Assembly: GCA_964030475.1 (NCBI GenBank)
Contig: CAXIPT010000004.1
Span: 4,580,211-4,644,210, forward strand
Source: Tethya wilhelma
Lineage: Eukaryota > Porifera > Demospongiae > Tethyida > Tethyidae
DNA length: 64,000 bases
Reading direction: 5' to 3'
Shown here: positions 23,063 through 34,537 of the stretch, piece after piece
Layout: every line of letters starts with the position of its first letter
Position numbering within the stretch: position 1 is the first letter of the stretch
Notes under the pieces: generated by a model
Told to the model about the DNA's origin: nothing
Database searches by the model: none
Seen by the model: the letters and a program-made list of their open reading frames with translations, nothing else
Translations under genes and position numbers: made by a program

Positions 23063-23968
23063 ATGGCAGTTCTGCTTGTAAGATCATCTGTAGGAAAATT
23101 ATCGAAATTCTACTTCAGACGATTGCATACTTCTGGCAAATTCAACCCTCAAGCAGAAATCCATAGCCATAGCCATTGGCCAATTCGTGTTTCTTCTTCT
23201 AAATTCAGCAACATGTCAACTCAATTGCCACACTATGAAAAGAGAGGAGATGGCGAGTATCCTATACTCTGTATTCCAGGTGCTCTGGGTAGTTCAAAGA
23301 CTGATTTTTCTCCACAGCTGGATTATTTTGGGTGCGAAGGGAGTAAATTTACTATCATTGGATGCGACCCACTTGGATACGGATATTCAAGACCCCCTGA
23401 ACGAAAGTTTGAAGTCTCTCCTGTATCATTTTATGCCTTAGATGCTCATGATGCCTACAATGTTATGCAAAGCTTAGGTTTCTCCAAATTTTCTCTCTTA
23501 GGCTGGAGTGATGGTGGTATTTCAGCCATCATACTTGCTGCTTCCTATCCAGAGTCAGTTTCCAAGCTAGTAATATGGGGGGCCAATGCATACATTACTG
23601 ACAAGGATCTTGAACTTTTTGAAAAGGTGAGAGACATTTCTTCCTGGAGTCCAGCTATGCGAAAGCCCTTAGAAGACCTCTATGGTCCCTCATTTCAAAC
23701 GCTGTGGTCAAAGTGGATTGATGCTATGCAAAGTATTCAATCAATAAATGATGGTAATTTGTGTGTGCAAGAGTGTGCCAATGTACAGAGCCCGACTTTA
23801 ATAGTACACGGAGCCAAAGATGCAATGTGTCCACAATTTCATGCCGAGTACTTGAACAAACACATAAAGAGTAGTAAATTAGAGGTTTTTCCAGAAGGAA
23901 AGCACAATCTCCACCTTAAATATAGCAGTGACTTTAACAAGATGGTTGAAAAGTTTCTACTTGAGTGA
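23063..23968 (+). CDS. BPHL: Valacyclovir hydrolase / biphenyl hydrolase-like protein, intronless
   Basis: Alpha/beta hydrolase that cleaves alpha-amino-acid esters in vertebrates. The single open frame of 301 residues aligns along its length with the BPHL family: PGALGSSKTDF, GWSDGG, KLVIWGANAYITD, HGAKDAMCPQFHAE and PEGKHNLHL. The catalytic triad is Ser149 (GWSDGG), Asp253 (HGAKDAM) and His281 (GKHNLHL). The basic, Ser/Arg-rich first 50 residues before MSTQLPHYEK look like a mitochondrial presequence, as in the mammalian enzyme; Met51 is an alternative start. Lack of introns is unusual in this intron-dense window. It is divergent from OPLAH and convergent with the NLR gene (275 bp between stops). 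Confidence 0.96.
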   Translation: MAVLLVRSSVGKLSKFYFRRLHTSGKFNPQAEIHSHSHWPIRVSSSKFSNMSTQLPHYEKRGDGEYPILCIPGALGSSKTDFSPQLDYFGCEGSKFTIIGCDPLGYGYSRPPERKFEVSPVSFYALDAHDAYNVMQSLGFSKFSLLGWSDGGISAIILAASYPESVSKLVIWGANAYITDKDLELFEKVRDISSWSPAMRKPLEDLYGPSFQTLWSKWIDAMQSIQSINDGNLCVQECANVQSPTLIVHGAKDAMCPQFHAEYLNKHIKSSKLEVFPEGKHNLHLKYSSDFNKMVEKFLLE

Positions 23969-24243
23969 ATATTCATAGAAAAGTGTGAGGCAATGCTTAT
24001 AGTAATTATAGTGTATAATAATTATTAATTTTAATTATACCTAGATATGCTACATACATGTGAAACAATTTACACACCATATTTACAATGTAGTAGAGAG
24101 CAAAATGTATCCTTAATATTATGAGAAGAACGAGCTAGTCTAACAATGATATAACCATTAAAATTTTCACAATTGAGGTCAAAAGGTTGAGACCTGGCTC
24201 TACACATAATTATGTACAAAAGTTCAGACAAACTAAGAACAAA

Positions 24244-27200
24244 TTAATATTTACAATATTCTTCCTCTATCTCACTTGCCAAGAGAGGGTTATTAATAAT
24301 CTCAGATCTTAAAGCTTCAACAATAATTTTCCAAGTACATTTGAGTTCAGCAGTAGACTCTAACCATCTTTTTATCAGTTGAGTAAAACAACTATCCGGC
24401 TGATAGAAATTTTCTACCTTAATAGCGTCCAGTGTACCAACATCAATGTTTAGCTCAATTCCAATATTGTACCATTTAGCACGGGCACTCCACATTGCAC
24501 TGAGAACTGTTTTTGCGTCTTTGATAGTTAAATATTCCTCTGCAAAAAGCATTGATAATCATCACAATGGTTGGCTTTTCATGCATGTATACATACTAAA
24601 GAGACTATTAGTATGTAATCAACTTGTGAACAAACCATAAACTTAAATAAAGTACAGTATATAGCCGGTTATTTTGGCGGGAATTAAATTTGGCGAAAGG
24701 GAGCTCAATTGGTATTGGTGAACTTTAATTTTGGCGAATGAAGCATAGAAAGCACATTACGTCATACGGCAAAATTGTATGGTAGCTATGCGTATATGCC
24801 TTCCTTTTGTTTTGCATTTACTAAAGTAGATTTGACAAAGCTTTTCAAGTCATGAAGGTAAGCAACAATCAAAAAAACTGTGCTGAAAGCCTTCTTGCAT
24901 GAATAGTGAAGCTTAATTCTGGCAGTGTAAAAAAAAATACGGGAGGGGCTAATGCACTACAATATCGCCACACAAATAAAGCTTTTGTTTTTAGCCAGGC
25001 AACCAAGCTTTCAAAAGCGATGCTATTGCTTTATAGCCTAAGAATCCCTGCACCTATGTAGCAAGTTTCAATCTTATTTCATGAAGGACTGTGTAGAAAC
25101 GTTGTACCCTTCTTCAGTGGTGTAGCCAAACCAGGGCGTACCAGGGCCTGTGCACTACTACCATTAGTTCACGGTGCCCTACCAAATTACCAATCAGTTG
25201 GCAGTCCGTTTATTCAGTATGAACTAATGTGCACAACAAGACTGTAATTTCAATGGCTGAGACTGATAATGACTGATGTAGCAAGTTTAGACCGTTCTCA
25301 AATGGTATTTTCAATGCCAAATTCTCAAATGGTGGTTCGAAGGTCGATAAGCAAAAAAGGGCGTAGCTCAATTGCTAAAGCGTTGCTTTAGCGGCATCAG
25401 TGCCCTACCAACTGTTAGTGTCTAGCTACACCACTGCCCTTCTTTCGGGATTGTGCTAGCGCATATACGAATTTCATATTCAGGCAATCAGATTAACTTT
25501 GACGATTGGAGAAATTCGCCAATTATGCCAAAATAAAATCCTCGCAAAAGCTTCCAGCTATACGGTATATTATAAGATTTTAGACAATATTGCATGATAA
25601 AGGTAAAAGTAGGTACCGTTGGGCATTCTTCTTTGTGGGATACCAATATCTGTTTCTTCATTGGCCTATAATAGTATGCAAAAATTACAATAATTAGATC
25701 AATTAGCAATATTATGATTCACAGGAGTCTCTCAATGTCCTCTGGCAATGCATAAAAGCTTTGGAAATGTAATGAAAAATAGGAAAAGCATAAGGGAATA
25801 AAGCATACTTTTAAGAATTCTTCCTGTGGCATGCAGCATGATGATAATGTGTTACATAGAAGAATTCGAGCCAATTCAAGCTATTATTTCCCATTTTTTC
25901 AAACTGTGGCTTCTCACTAAGCACTCTTCCAATTGCTCTAGAATATAGCTACAGTATGCAGACGGACGTGTATGCAATAACTCATACTAGTAAATACATC
26001 GTCTATTTGTTGGATATTAGGAAAGTTATTTAAAAAAAAAGGGAACAATTTCAGACCAATTAAGAATCTTCATCATATTAAGACATGCATACTGATCACT
26101 GGGAAATTACATTACATAAATTAGCTTAGAATTCTGAATTCTACAACTGCACACCCATTACAGACTGCATGATAATTTCTAACTTATCCTTGAGCAGAGA
26201 ATTACACTCCCTTGTGGACAATGTACGTGCACATCTTAATTATTTTGTACTGAAGTAAAGTAACTAAATGAACTAAATTCTCAAACGAATACAATCTCAT
26301 GTCTAACGTGAGAGGGCATCAGTGACTTAGACAACAATACATGCCCTCTAGTATTCTTTAGTGAATTAATAGCAATTAAAATAATTTCTAAACTCTACAC
26401 ACCCTGTTGTGGGTAAATCATGTCTCAACTAAAAAGATGTGCAGCTATAGTAATAAAAAACAGCCTTATTAGAGATACACAACTATAAATAGACATGCTT
26501 ATACTCAAGAAAAACAGATTAACTTTTGCTACTTTTCAGACAAAATCCTACAAACTATAGTAGAAAATGTCATCTTTCACTTTCTATCTAGTTCTAGTCA
26601 CCACTATAGCTAGTGCTGTCAACTTCAGAGCCAGTGTCGCAATTAGTAAAAATTATGTAGCAGTTCCAATACAACGAGAGACTACTCCATTGCCCACAAC
26701 AGAACAAAAGACCACTCCTCTTCCAACAACAGGTGACATCACTAGCAGTAGGAATTTCAAAGTGAGTGCAGCAGCATCAGTTGAAAAGTACAAACCTCAC
26801 ACTTTGGAAGGTGCATGTCCTAATTTGTTACATAACAGTGAACTCAAGAAATTCAAGACTGAAATAATCTTTACTATCAGAACACTGATTGAACAACTAT
26901 TTGAGAAGACATTACAATCCCCTACAACCATTTCTTCGTCAGCAATAGAATAGAGTCTGACTACTGAACAGTATGAGTCAGTTCAACAACCCTCCATGGT
27001 TCACAAAGGACCTACACAACCCTACAACTGATGATATTGAGCTACGTCTCTGTTTAAATACTGCCATTCAACGCAGTGATGTGTTACTGGAGTTGATAGA
27101 ACTTTACATACAATAGTTGTATTGAGACTTTAAGTTGTTTGATACTTTGGAAATCCATACAGTTAACTATTAGAACAAATGAGATCATAATAAAGACTTG

Positions 27201-30200
27201 TTTGTTTATTGTGTGTGCTGAATGGGATACTATACTATTACATGTATACATAGTGCTAGCCCTAATTCTTTGATCAGGCCTTGATTATTTTATTGATCTA
27301 CATAATGCACTGAGTACATAAAGAATGTAGTTGAATGCACACAATGTCATATACACATGTAAACTGATAGCTTGCAAAGTAGCCATAGCTAATCTGCAAG
27401 CATTCGTGATGGCATACAGCAACTCAAAGACTAAACTTTGCCCCTGGGAATAGTTCACAAGGGTAGTGAAAGCCTGCATGGCCACTCAATGAGAGACACA
27501 GAAAACTGCAATCTCCAAAGCACATGAAAACATCAAGCTAGTTGTTCAAGAATCAGCTTTTGAAATCTGAGAGGGTCAAGCCAAGGCAGAAGAAGAAGAC
27601 AACGACAATTATTTACTTTGATATTAATTATTAGCACACCATGTTTTTCACAAGAATATTTGTATTGTGCAGATGTACCATTCCTAAGTAACTAGTAGCT
27701 AAATAATATGTGTATACCAAAATACATCGTACACTATGGCATTATTGATATTATTGTCATGTTCATACCTCATTTGTGCCATCCCTTTCAATGAGGAACC
27801 TACTCATGGTGCTGTCACTGAGTGAATTCAAGATGAGGTCAATTTCTGACTTTGACTTATTAATCAATGATTCCTGATCAACCTACAACAGCAAAGATTA
27901 CAAGAAACCAACATTATACTGTAACAGTATACATTCATATCTGTATAAAAATTAGGTTGATTTCTAAAATGTTCTGATCTGCCTAAAATCAAATCTCACA
28001 AGAACTAACGTGGACACTACGATCGGAAATCAATTATATCAAAGCTCCAGGTACTGTGGCAATGGAAGATATCATAGGTTGCCTTTTTAATATCCCAAAA
28101 ATTTTATAGTATAATATTTACTTCTTCTATAGTACAAAGTGCATGAGATATAACTGTTATAGACAAAATAAGTGACAGCTCATTTCTAAAGTTCTAAGTA
28201 CTTCGTTTCTTGGTTCTAAAGCTCAATTTGAAAACATGTATGTATTTGGACAGATCTCAGCAAGAAGAATAGTTTATGTATTTTTACCTAATCCATGTCT
28301 TCAAACTATATAACCAATATTCAATAGAAGTGCCAAAATAATTATTTTCGAATGGAAATTAATAAAGGCAAATGTATCAGCCACTGCTTTGTTACTAAAA
28401 CAAAAACCTTACAATTGTATTCATGTAATACCTTCAATATTCTGTCTCCAACTCTGACACCACCTGATCTGTCAGCAGTGCTTTCAGGTGTGATGTATGT
28501 AATCATGGCCCCAGAATAACCCCAATGAGCTGCTTCGTTAAATTCAAAGCCAAATACACCTGTTGTGTAGATGGAACATCAACAACAATCAACAGAGGAA
28601 GACAATGTTGACCAGATCACCTAGATACAGTGCTAGAAATAATTTGAAAACTACCGTATAGCGGATAAACTTGGCGAGAGTTATATTTGGCGAAAAAGTA
28701 CGCTGCATAGTTTATATGGGTGCACGTGCATATTAAACTGTTTTTTAATTTGCCGATTTGAGGAATAATTCGCCGGAATTGAATCGCCAAATTAAAAATC
28801 GCCAATAATCCCAAAATAAGAATTCACCAAATTTTAAGCCCGCCAAATTTACCCGCTATACGGTAATCTAATTTGAACTTAATTTGAAACAAGCTTAGTA
28901 AGAAAAGTAAAAAGAACGTTTTTTTGTTTTTTCTTTCTCTTGTTTCTCTGGTGATCCTTTAGAATAAAATCTAAAGATTTCACCATGTAGTACTATCATC
29001 ACAAAGTAAAGCCAAACGATTTATGAGAATAAAATTTGTTAAAACCTATATATATAATTATATCATTGTTAGCAAATCAGCAGAATTTGTTTCTCTCAAA
29101 AATGCCCTATTACAGTATACAGACTCATACACTGGAGTAGAAATTTACTACACACAAACATCATTGATTCACATACCATTATCGTCTTTTTGCATGTCTA
29201 GTTGAATGTTGAAAGGCCGTGGATAGGGGCGCCCTGGAGTAATACCAATAAAGAATAGGCACATGAGAATAAGATTACATGATCGTGCCTAAACATACCT
29301 AAAACAGGTAGGTGATCCATATAATGATATCCAGTCTTGGACAGCAATTGAGACTTCAAATCAAACTAAAATATATTTACAACTCATAAACCTCCACAAA
29401 TACAACAACGAAAGAACAATCTTCATTAAACTTACGGATGATTCTCTTTGGAACATTTTCAATGAATCTATCCTTGGTGGTACCTGAACTCTACGAAGAG
29501 AAACCAAGGGTGTTAATAATTCAGTAGTCCACATCCACTATGCAACTAATTTAACAATTAACGCACAAAATGACTACTGAGACACTTGGCTAATACCATA
29601 TAGCTAGTATCTGTAGCTGTACATTACTAAACTAGGACTAACAACAGATAACTATCATAAGACTTTTCCCACACTGTAAGTTGGAGATAATTGAGTCAAA
29701 AAAATTACAACTACAAATATTTACTTCTGAAGCACTGTCCAGGGTTTTCGTGAATATTTATACCCCCAAAAATTACCCACCATACGGTACATGCTTCAGC
29801 ACAGAGGGTTAAATATAATAGACTTACAAACCTTAGTACTTGCTGACTGATGGTATCAAAGCGGATGAATGTGTGCCTGAGTGAATCATTACGTATCTGC
29901 TTGCCAGCCATGTAGCAAGATGTACACAAATCAAAGTCCCAGCATTGGACGCACTTCCACCTCATTCCTAGAAGGGGCTGCTGATCACAGGAATCACAAG
30001 CTACATATTGGTGCTCTAATCCTGCAAAAAATTTCAAGAATACACATAGACTAGTCCAGAGATATACATGCAACACTGTTTTGTAAACTTGAGATAGAGA
30101 TTACTTTCTCAGGTACTTGACGTTTGAATTTTACAGGAGAGATCATTAATTTTAGAGAACACAATCACGTATTTACATGGTACAGCTAAGTGTGAAGAAA

Positions 30201-33200
30201 AACGGGAATTTTTGCATTAAAATTTTATTTTAAATTTTACTACCAATCAAACATTCAACATCATCCATTCAAACATGAACAATGAAGTGGTATACCTAAA
30301 CTCACCTGAAGGGGCATTGTCGATGATCCTAAGATCAAACTTTCCATCAATGCCACAGCGATATTGACCTGTGTTTCCTGAGTCCCATTTCACGAGAACA
30401 TATCTACCGCCATCATGACACCCACTAATCTTCATGATAGTTCCTATGCAGCCCTCTGCTCCGTCTTCATCGGCTGACTGCCAATCTGGACCACGAACAA
30501 CTCTCAAACCAACAGAGAACACCTAGACATAATTATATATGCAAATGATGGTTTCAATTGGTGTAACTCTGTGAAGCCAGGGAAAATGCCAAGGATTAAA
30601 GATACATATACTCTGGCAGAGAAGTCCTTCTGTCAGGTACAAATTTTCTACTATTGATAAGTCCAAAGATTACTATTGTGAAGGGTGCTCACTTGTGCTG
30701 CCACATTTCACCCTTGAAAAACTTCACCATGGTTAAAACAATACTAGCTGCTTGTATACAGATCTCATAGCAACAGCAGCAGTGAGACAATCACATTGTA
30801 TTTCAATATATCAGAACACAAACATTCACAATAATTATTGGGCATTGTCATAGTTGTTTATAGACACTACAATAGAACGGGAAATTGTTTAATTTTTGAC
30901 AGATACGAAAAAATTTTAACGGCAAAAATTTCCCGATATACAGTTTTTCATTTTTCCCATGTGCATGCTCAAATGCTGAATATGCCTCACATGTGCAAGA
31001 AAGGTAAAAGTTTCAGTAAAAATATTTCCAAATCCTTTTGAAACTATGCCACATACACAATCAATCAAACTCACATTTTTCAACAAGGGAAGAGTAATCA
31101 CAGTTTTGTTCACAGTGTTCACTTGAATGCCATCAGTGACGCTAATTGTCAGAGGAACATTGGCATAATGGAGCAAGATGAAGAGAAGAAAATCAGATAT
31201 CAGTTGCCTCCAAACAGGCTCGTTGCAGGAATGAGCTCTTGATGTCTACAAATGAATTAACAGCATGTATCACAACTTTGAGTATTTGATACTGTTCAAA
31301 ACAACTATGGTATCATTGTTGCTTTGGATAAAAGAAACTTAATTCAACCATGCTATAATTCTATCTTTACATGTCTTGCAATTTTATCCTTACAAAGATT
31401 CATACTTTAGTAAATTGTGAAAACAAACCAGTTTGGGAGTGTTAAATGTAGCCTTCAGTCAATAAATATGCAAGTCTATGCAAACTTGTTTCTGGGGGAA
31501 ATTGCCCATTAGCAATATAAACTGAATTTGTAATGCTATAGTGAGCAACCAAGTGAGGGAGATCTAATATAGCATACCTGTACAGAAACTTGGGTCTGAA
31601 TCACCTTGGAGGATATACTTCTAGCTATACGCCAGTTTTCAGCAGACTTCCTGATAGTTTTAAGAGCCTATAAAATGAAGTTAATACAATACTAAAGGAG
31701 TAGGCTTTTTGCAAGTGATGAAGCACATCCTTGTACACTAAAAACTTATGTATGCTTACCTTATCAAGCTTAGACTTTGTATCACTGCATATATTAGAGT
31801 TGTTTTCAATGACTACAGTTGCAATGCGGGGAAATAGAAGTGGCAGTTTATCTATGAGTGCATCAACACCAAGATCATCTAAAGCATTCCCTGTCAGTAG
31901 CCACTTCCATACGTGACTCTTTGCAGCATTTTGCACTTGAGATAGCTGGTCAAGAAGAATCTTCAGATCATCAGAAGTGATACCACAACATTTGCAATGA
32001 AGAAAATCAACATAAGGGCAGAGATAGAGTAGACCAACAAGCACATTTATACTTTCTTGAGTGAAAATGTTCTTGTCAAAATAAACGTATTTGATCATTG
32101 ATTTACTTTGTGGCATTTCCAATAGTTGCCCAACAACTACATTCATTGGTACATGAGGATGTTCCTCTAAGTGCTCGGTAAGATGGCACATTTTCAGGCT
32201 GTATGCCTCAACTCTACATTCGTTGGCAACAATAAGTCGACTAAGAGGCAAAACTCCATTTAAACCAATGGAATTCCCGTCAAGAAAGAAGGACTTGATT
32301 CTAATAGTACCGCTAACTACTCTGTCGGCTAACAATGAGAGACATCTGCTACAGATACTGTTGTCTTCGATAGAAAGAAACTCAAAATATATATGACCAG
32401 AAAGATTGCTAGTGAGAGACTCTACACCATCAAAGCCTAATGAAGTTTTTCTCAAACCCAAAGTGATTGGCCTTTGGTAGTAGGACAGCCTGGACAAGGT
32501 ACTTGCTAATGATTCAAGCTCACGTGAAGTCAGAGCATTCTCTGAGATATCAAGGGCATATAACTTGCAGTAGCTACCTAAAGAGTCTAAAAGCTGACAA
32601 TTAACTTCTGGATCGCTAGATAAAGACTTCACTAGCCAAAGTGTGGACAAATTAGGAAGCTTATGATCACACACCACACCATTCAAAGACTGTATTCCAG
32701 ACACCCCTAATGGGCAACTGGAGAGGTCTAACATACTCAACTTGTTGGATGAGAGAGTATTGACTAGTGAAGATGGATCATCAATCATGTTGCCGCTAAC
32801 ATCTAACACCAGCAGTGAGTATCGAAAGATTTCCAATGCTAGAGAAAATAAGGTCAAAAGCCCTTCATTGGTCAGCTTGTTGCCTCTTAAAGACAACTCA
32901 GACACCTGGAGCTCAGTTGATCTACCAGATAGTAACTTGCCTACTTCACTTACTCCATCGTCACCTAGCTCTGAATTGTCAAAGTTAATCAGAAGGCCAG
33001 GGGCAAGATTAGATTGAGATAGTACAGTTGCTACAGCTACACAGTCGTGTACAGTGTGGGCTTCGTAACTCCCTTTGAGAGCTTGAGTAACTTCGAAGTA
33101 AACCTCTGGATTGGTAGCTTCAAGAGCACAGTGGCAAAGTAAAGCCCGCTTCTCCATTAATATTTGCAAAATGGACACGACAACGCTGTTGGAGAGAGAA

Positions 33201-34537
33201 GTAATCTGTGAACTTACAAGCAAAGGGGCGTAGGTTATTCCAAAGAGAAATCTCCACACCATGTGAAATCGCTTGGAATTAGCATGGAATCTACAAGCAC
33301 GTATTTTCACATTTGGTGGTTGTACTGCAAGGTGTAGCGAAGCTAGGTACTCTTGGAAGGTGAGGTGAAGGAAGTGAAAAGAAGGAACACGTCCAGCCAC
33401 ACCAGACTTACGGGAGTCTGCCCTCTGCAACAAGCCAAATTTGAAATCATCTTTCTTCATTGCTTCAGGCAGCTCTTCAATTGAGAACAGCTGCTGATTC
33501 TTTTCAATAGCATAGAAGGCAAACTCACACAAATTCCAAAACGTGCTCTTCAGATCGAGAGGGATAGAATCAAAACTCTGGAGAGATGGAGTGGTTTCCT
33601 TGTGCTCAGGGAACTTCCGGTGGATATCACGAAGAATGATGTTTAAAATGATGTTGCGATACAGACCACTGAATGTAGCAGGAATTTGGTCATCTTCAGA
33701 GGTGCGCCACAACTGGCAAATTATTGCACAGTTGAGTGGAATACTACACAAGCTAGCAACAAGGGGCTTTTTGCTTAATTGTTCAATAAGAACGGCAGCT
33801 TTCTGAGGCTCATCAGCCATTTCCACCTCAATAAACTCTTTCACATCTTCTTTACTAAATCCAAAGATTTCAATGCATCGATCAATACAGCGAACTTTGT
33901 GGAGTGATGCAGAAGCAGATGGTCTAGATGTAACTAGCAAAGATGCTCGTGAAAGGAATTTACGTGTAACAAGCTTGTACATGAAAGATCCTTCTTGACG
34001 ATCGCTGTCATCAAGCTCATCCCACCCGTCCAGAACTATAAGAACTTTTTCACTATTAATGGCAAGAAGCTCTTCTCTAGATAAAGTGTCAACACTTTCA
34101 TCTAAGTACTTGATAAGATCTACAACAGATCTTGCTGATGCAACCTCCTTATCTCGTAAAGGAAAATGCAACAACAGCTCAAAGTTTTGGAGCACCTCCT
34201 GGTTAGCCCAGTCTTCTGCAGTCTTCGCACAAAAGATCGTCTTACCTGTTCCAGCATCTCCTTCTACAAGAACTCTTAGTACTTTTTTCTTGGTAGATTT
34301 TGGAACAAAAATATCTGCTAAATCAATTGGTGTCCTCTTGAGCTTATCAGTCTTCTCGTCTTCTTCACGTGCTTGACCTCTCTGCCAGTTTGCTGCATAT
34401 CCTTCTTCTTTTTCACTCTCAACAAGCTGCAACTTGATGAGCCTCTCTCCATGAAACAGCTCCTCTACCAAACTCAATCTTTCTCTGTAAGCATCCTTGA
34501 TTGTATCAATATCGACAAAATCTCTGAAGGAAGCCAT
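24244..34537 (-). CDS. NLR-type receptor: NACHT-LRR-MIB/HERC2-ZZ-PDZ-Death, 1403 aa
   Basis: Twelve minus-strand exons join in phase: 34537-31760, 31667-31578, 31245-31075, 30522-30306, 30021-29832, 29490-29436, 29365-29299, 29233-29177, 28559-28432, 27882-27769, 25665-25617 and 24539-24244. They total 4212 nt including TAA. Exon 1 (926 aa) has a short N-terminal region, a NACHT domain (Walker A GDAGTGKT 93-100, Walker B VLIVLDGWDEL 165-175, LVTSRP 201-206) and LRRs (about 540-890, e.g. LSLRGNKLTNEG). The following positions are approximate. A linker follows (927-1013). MIB/HERC2 is at 1014-1085 (GLRVVRGPDWQSADEDGAEG). ZZ is at 1089-1145 (CDSC, CVQC, DLCTSC). PDZ is at 1192-1285 (carboxylate loop FGFEF, then GVRVGDRILKV). 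Death is at 1308-1395 (KWYNIGIEL, TLDAI, LIKRWL, TWKIIVEAL). A cytosolic immune-sensor/adaptor role is inferred. Two adjacent genes would be the alternative. Confidence 0.8.
24658..25568. mobile_element. taccgtatagc-family MITE enlarged by a nested hAT-like insertion
   Basis: The left edge tatatagccggttattttggcg and the right edge ccagctatacggtata are degraded forms of the family ends, with ttggcgaa / ttcgccaa words inside. The interior contains a separate insertion at 25115-25436. It lies in the last intron of the NLR gene. Confidence 0.5.
25115..25436. mobile_element. hAT-like MITE (322 bp) with 8-bp target duplication
   Basis: The termini are cagtggtgtagcca and tagctacaccactg. Directly flanking direct repeats cccttctt (25107-25114 and 25437-25444) are an 8-bp target duplication. 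CAGTGG-type ends and 8-bp duplications are typical of the hAT superfamily. No transposase is present. Confidence 0.8.
26484..26491 (+). promoter_or_regulatory. TATA box of the intron-nested gene
   Basis: A tataaata motif lies 83 bp upstream of the ATG at 26567. With an AATAAA at 27189 it suggests a separate plus-strand transcription unit inside an intron of the minus-strand NLR gene. Confidence 0.45.
26567..27116 (+). pseudogene. Nested secreted-protein gene, probably frame-disrupted
   Basis: The open frame 26567-26953 (128 residues) begins with a plausible signal peptide (MSSFTFYLVLVTTIASA), followed by Thr/Pro-rich sequence (TTPLPTTEQKTTPLPTT) and GACPNLLHNSELKKFK. After its stop at 26951-26953, a different frame reads MSQFNNPPWFTKDLHNPTT, DDIELRLC and LLELIELYIQ before a TAG at about 27114. 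From memory this kind of tail (DDIELRLC ... IELYIQ) occurs in secreted sponge proteins, so the two pieces probably once formed one protein now broken by a stop and frameshift; an unrecognised intron is the alternative. It lies in NLR intron 25666-27768 on the opposite strand. Confidence 0.4.
27189..27194 (+). terminator. Polyadenylation signal AATAAA of the nested unit
   Basis: AATAAA lies about 75 bp after the apparent final stop of the nested secreted-protein unit and is followed by a T/G-rich stretch (gacttgtttgtttattgtgtg), the usual arrangement of an animal poly(A) site. Confidence 0.5.
28652..28865. mobile_element. taccgtatagc-family MITE, complete copy
   Basis: The left end taccgtatagcggataaact and the right end aatttacccgctatacggta form inverted repeats. 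The interior carries tttggcgaa and gaatcgccaaatt words. It is inserted in the NLR intron between the two PDZ-encoding exons at 28559 and 29177. Confidence 0.75.

Noticed and set aside
25365..25400. tRNA-like B/A-box string (gtagctcaattgctaaagcg)
   Set aside because: No cloverleaf can be drawn and it lies inside the hAT-like MITE; chance resemblance.
31731..34376. Plus-strand open frames opposite the NLR exon
   Set aside because: Shadows of the long minus-strand coding exon; no domain or splice signals of their own.
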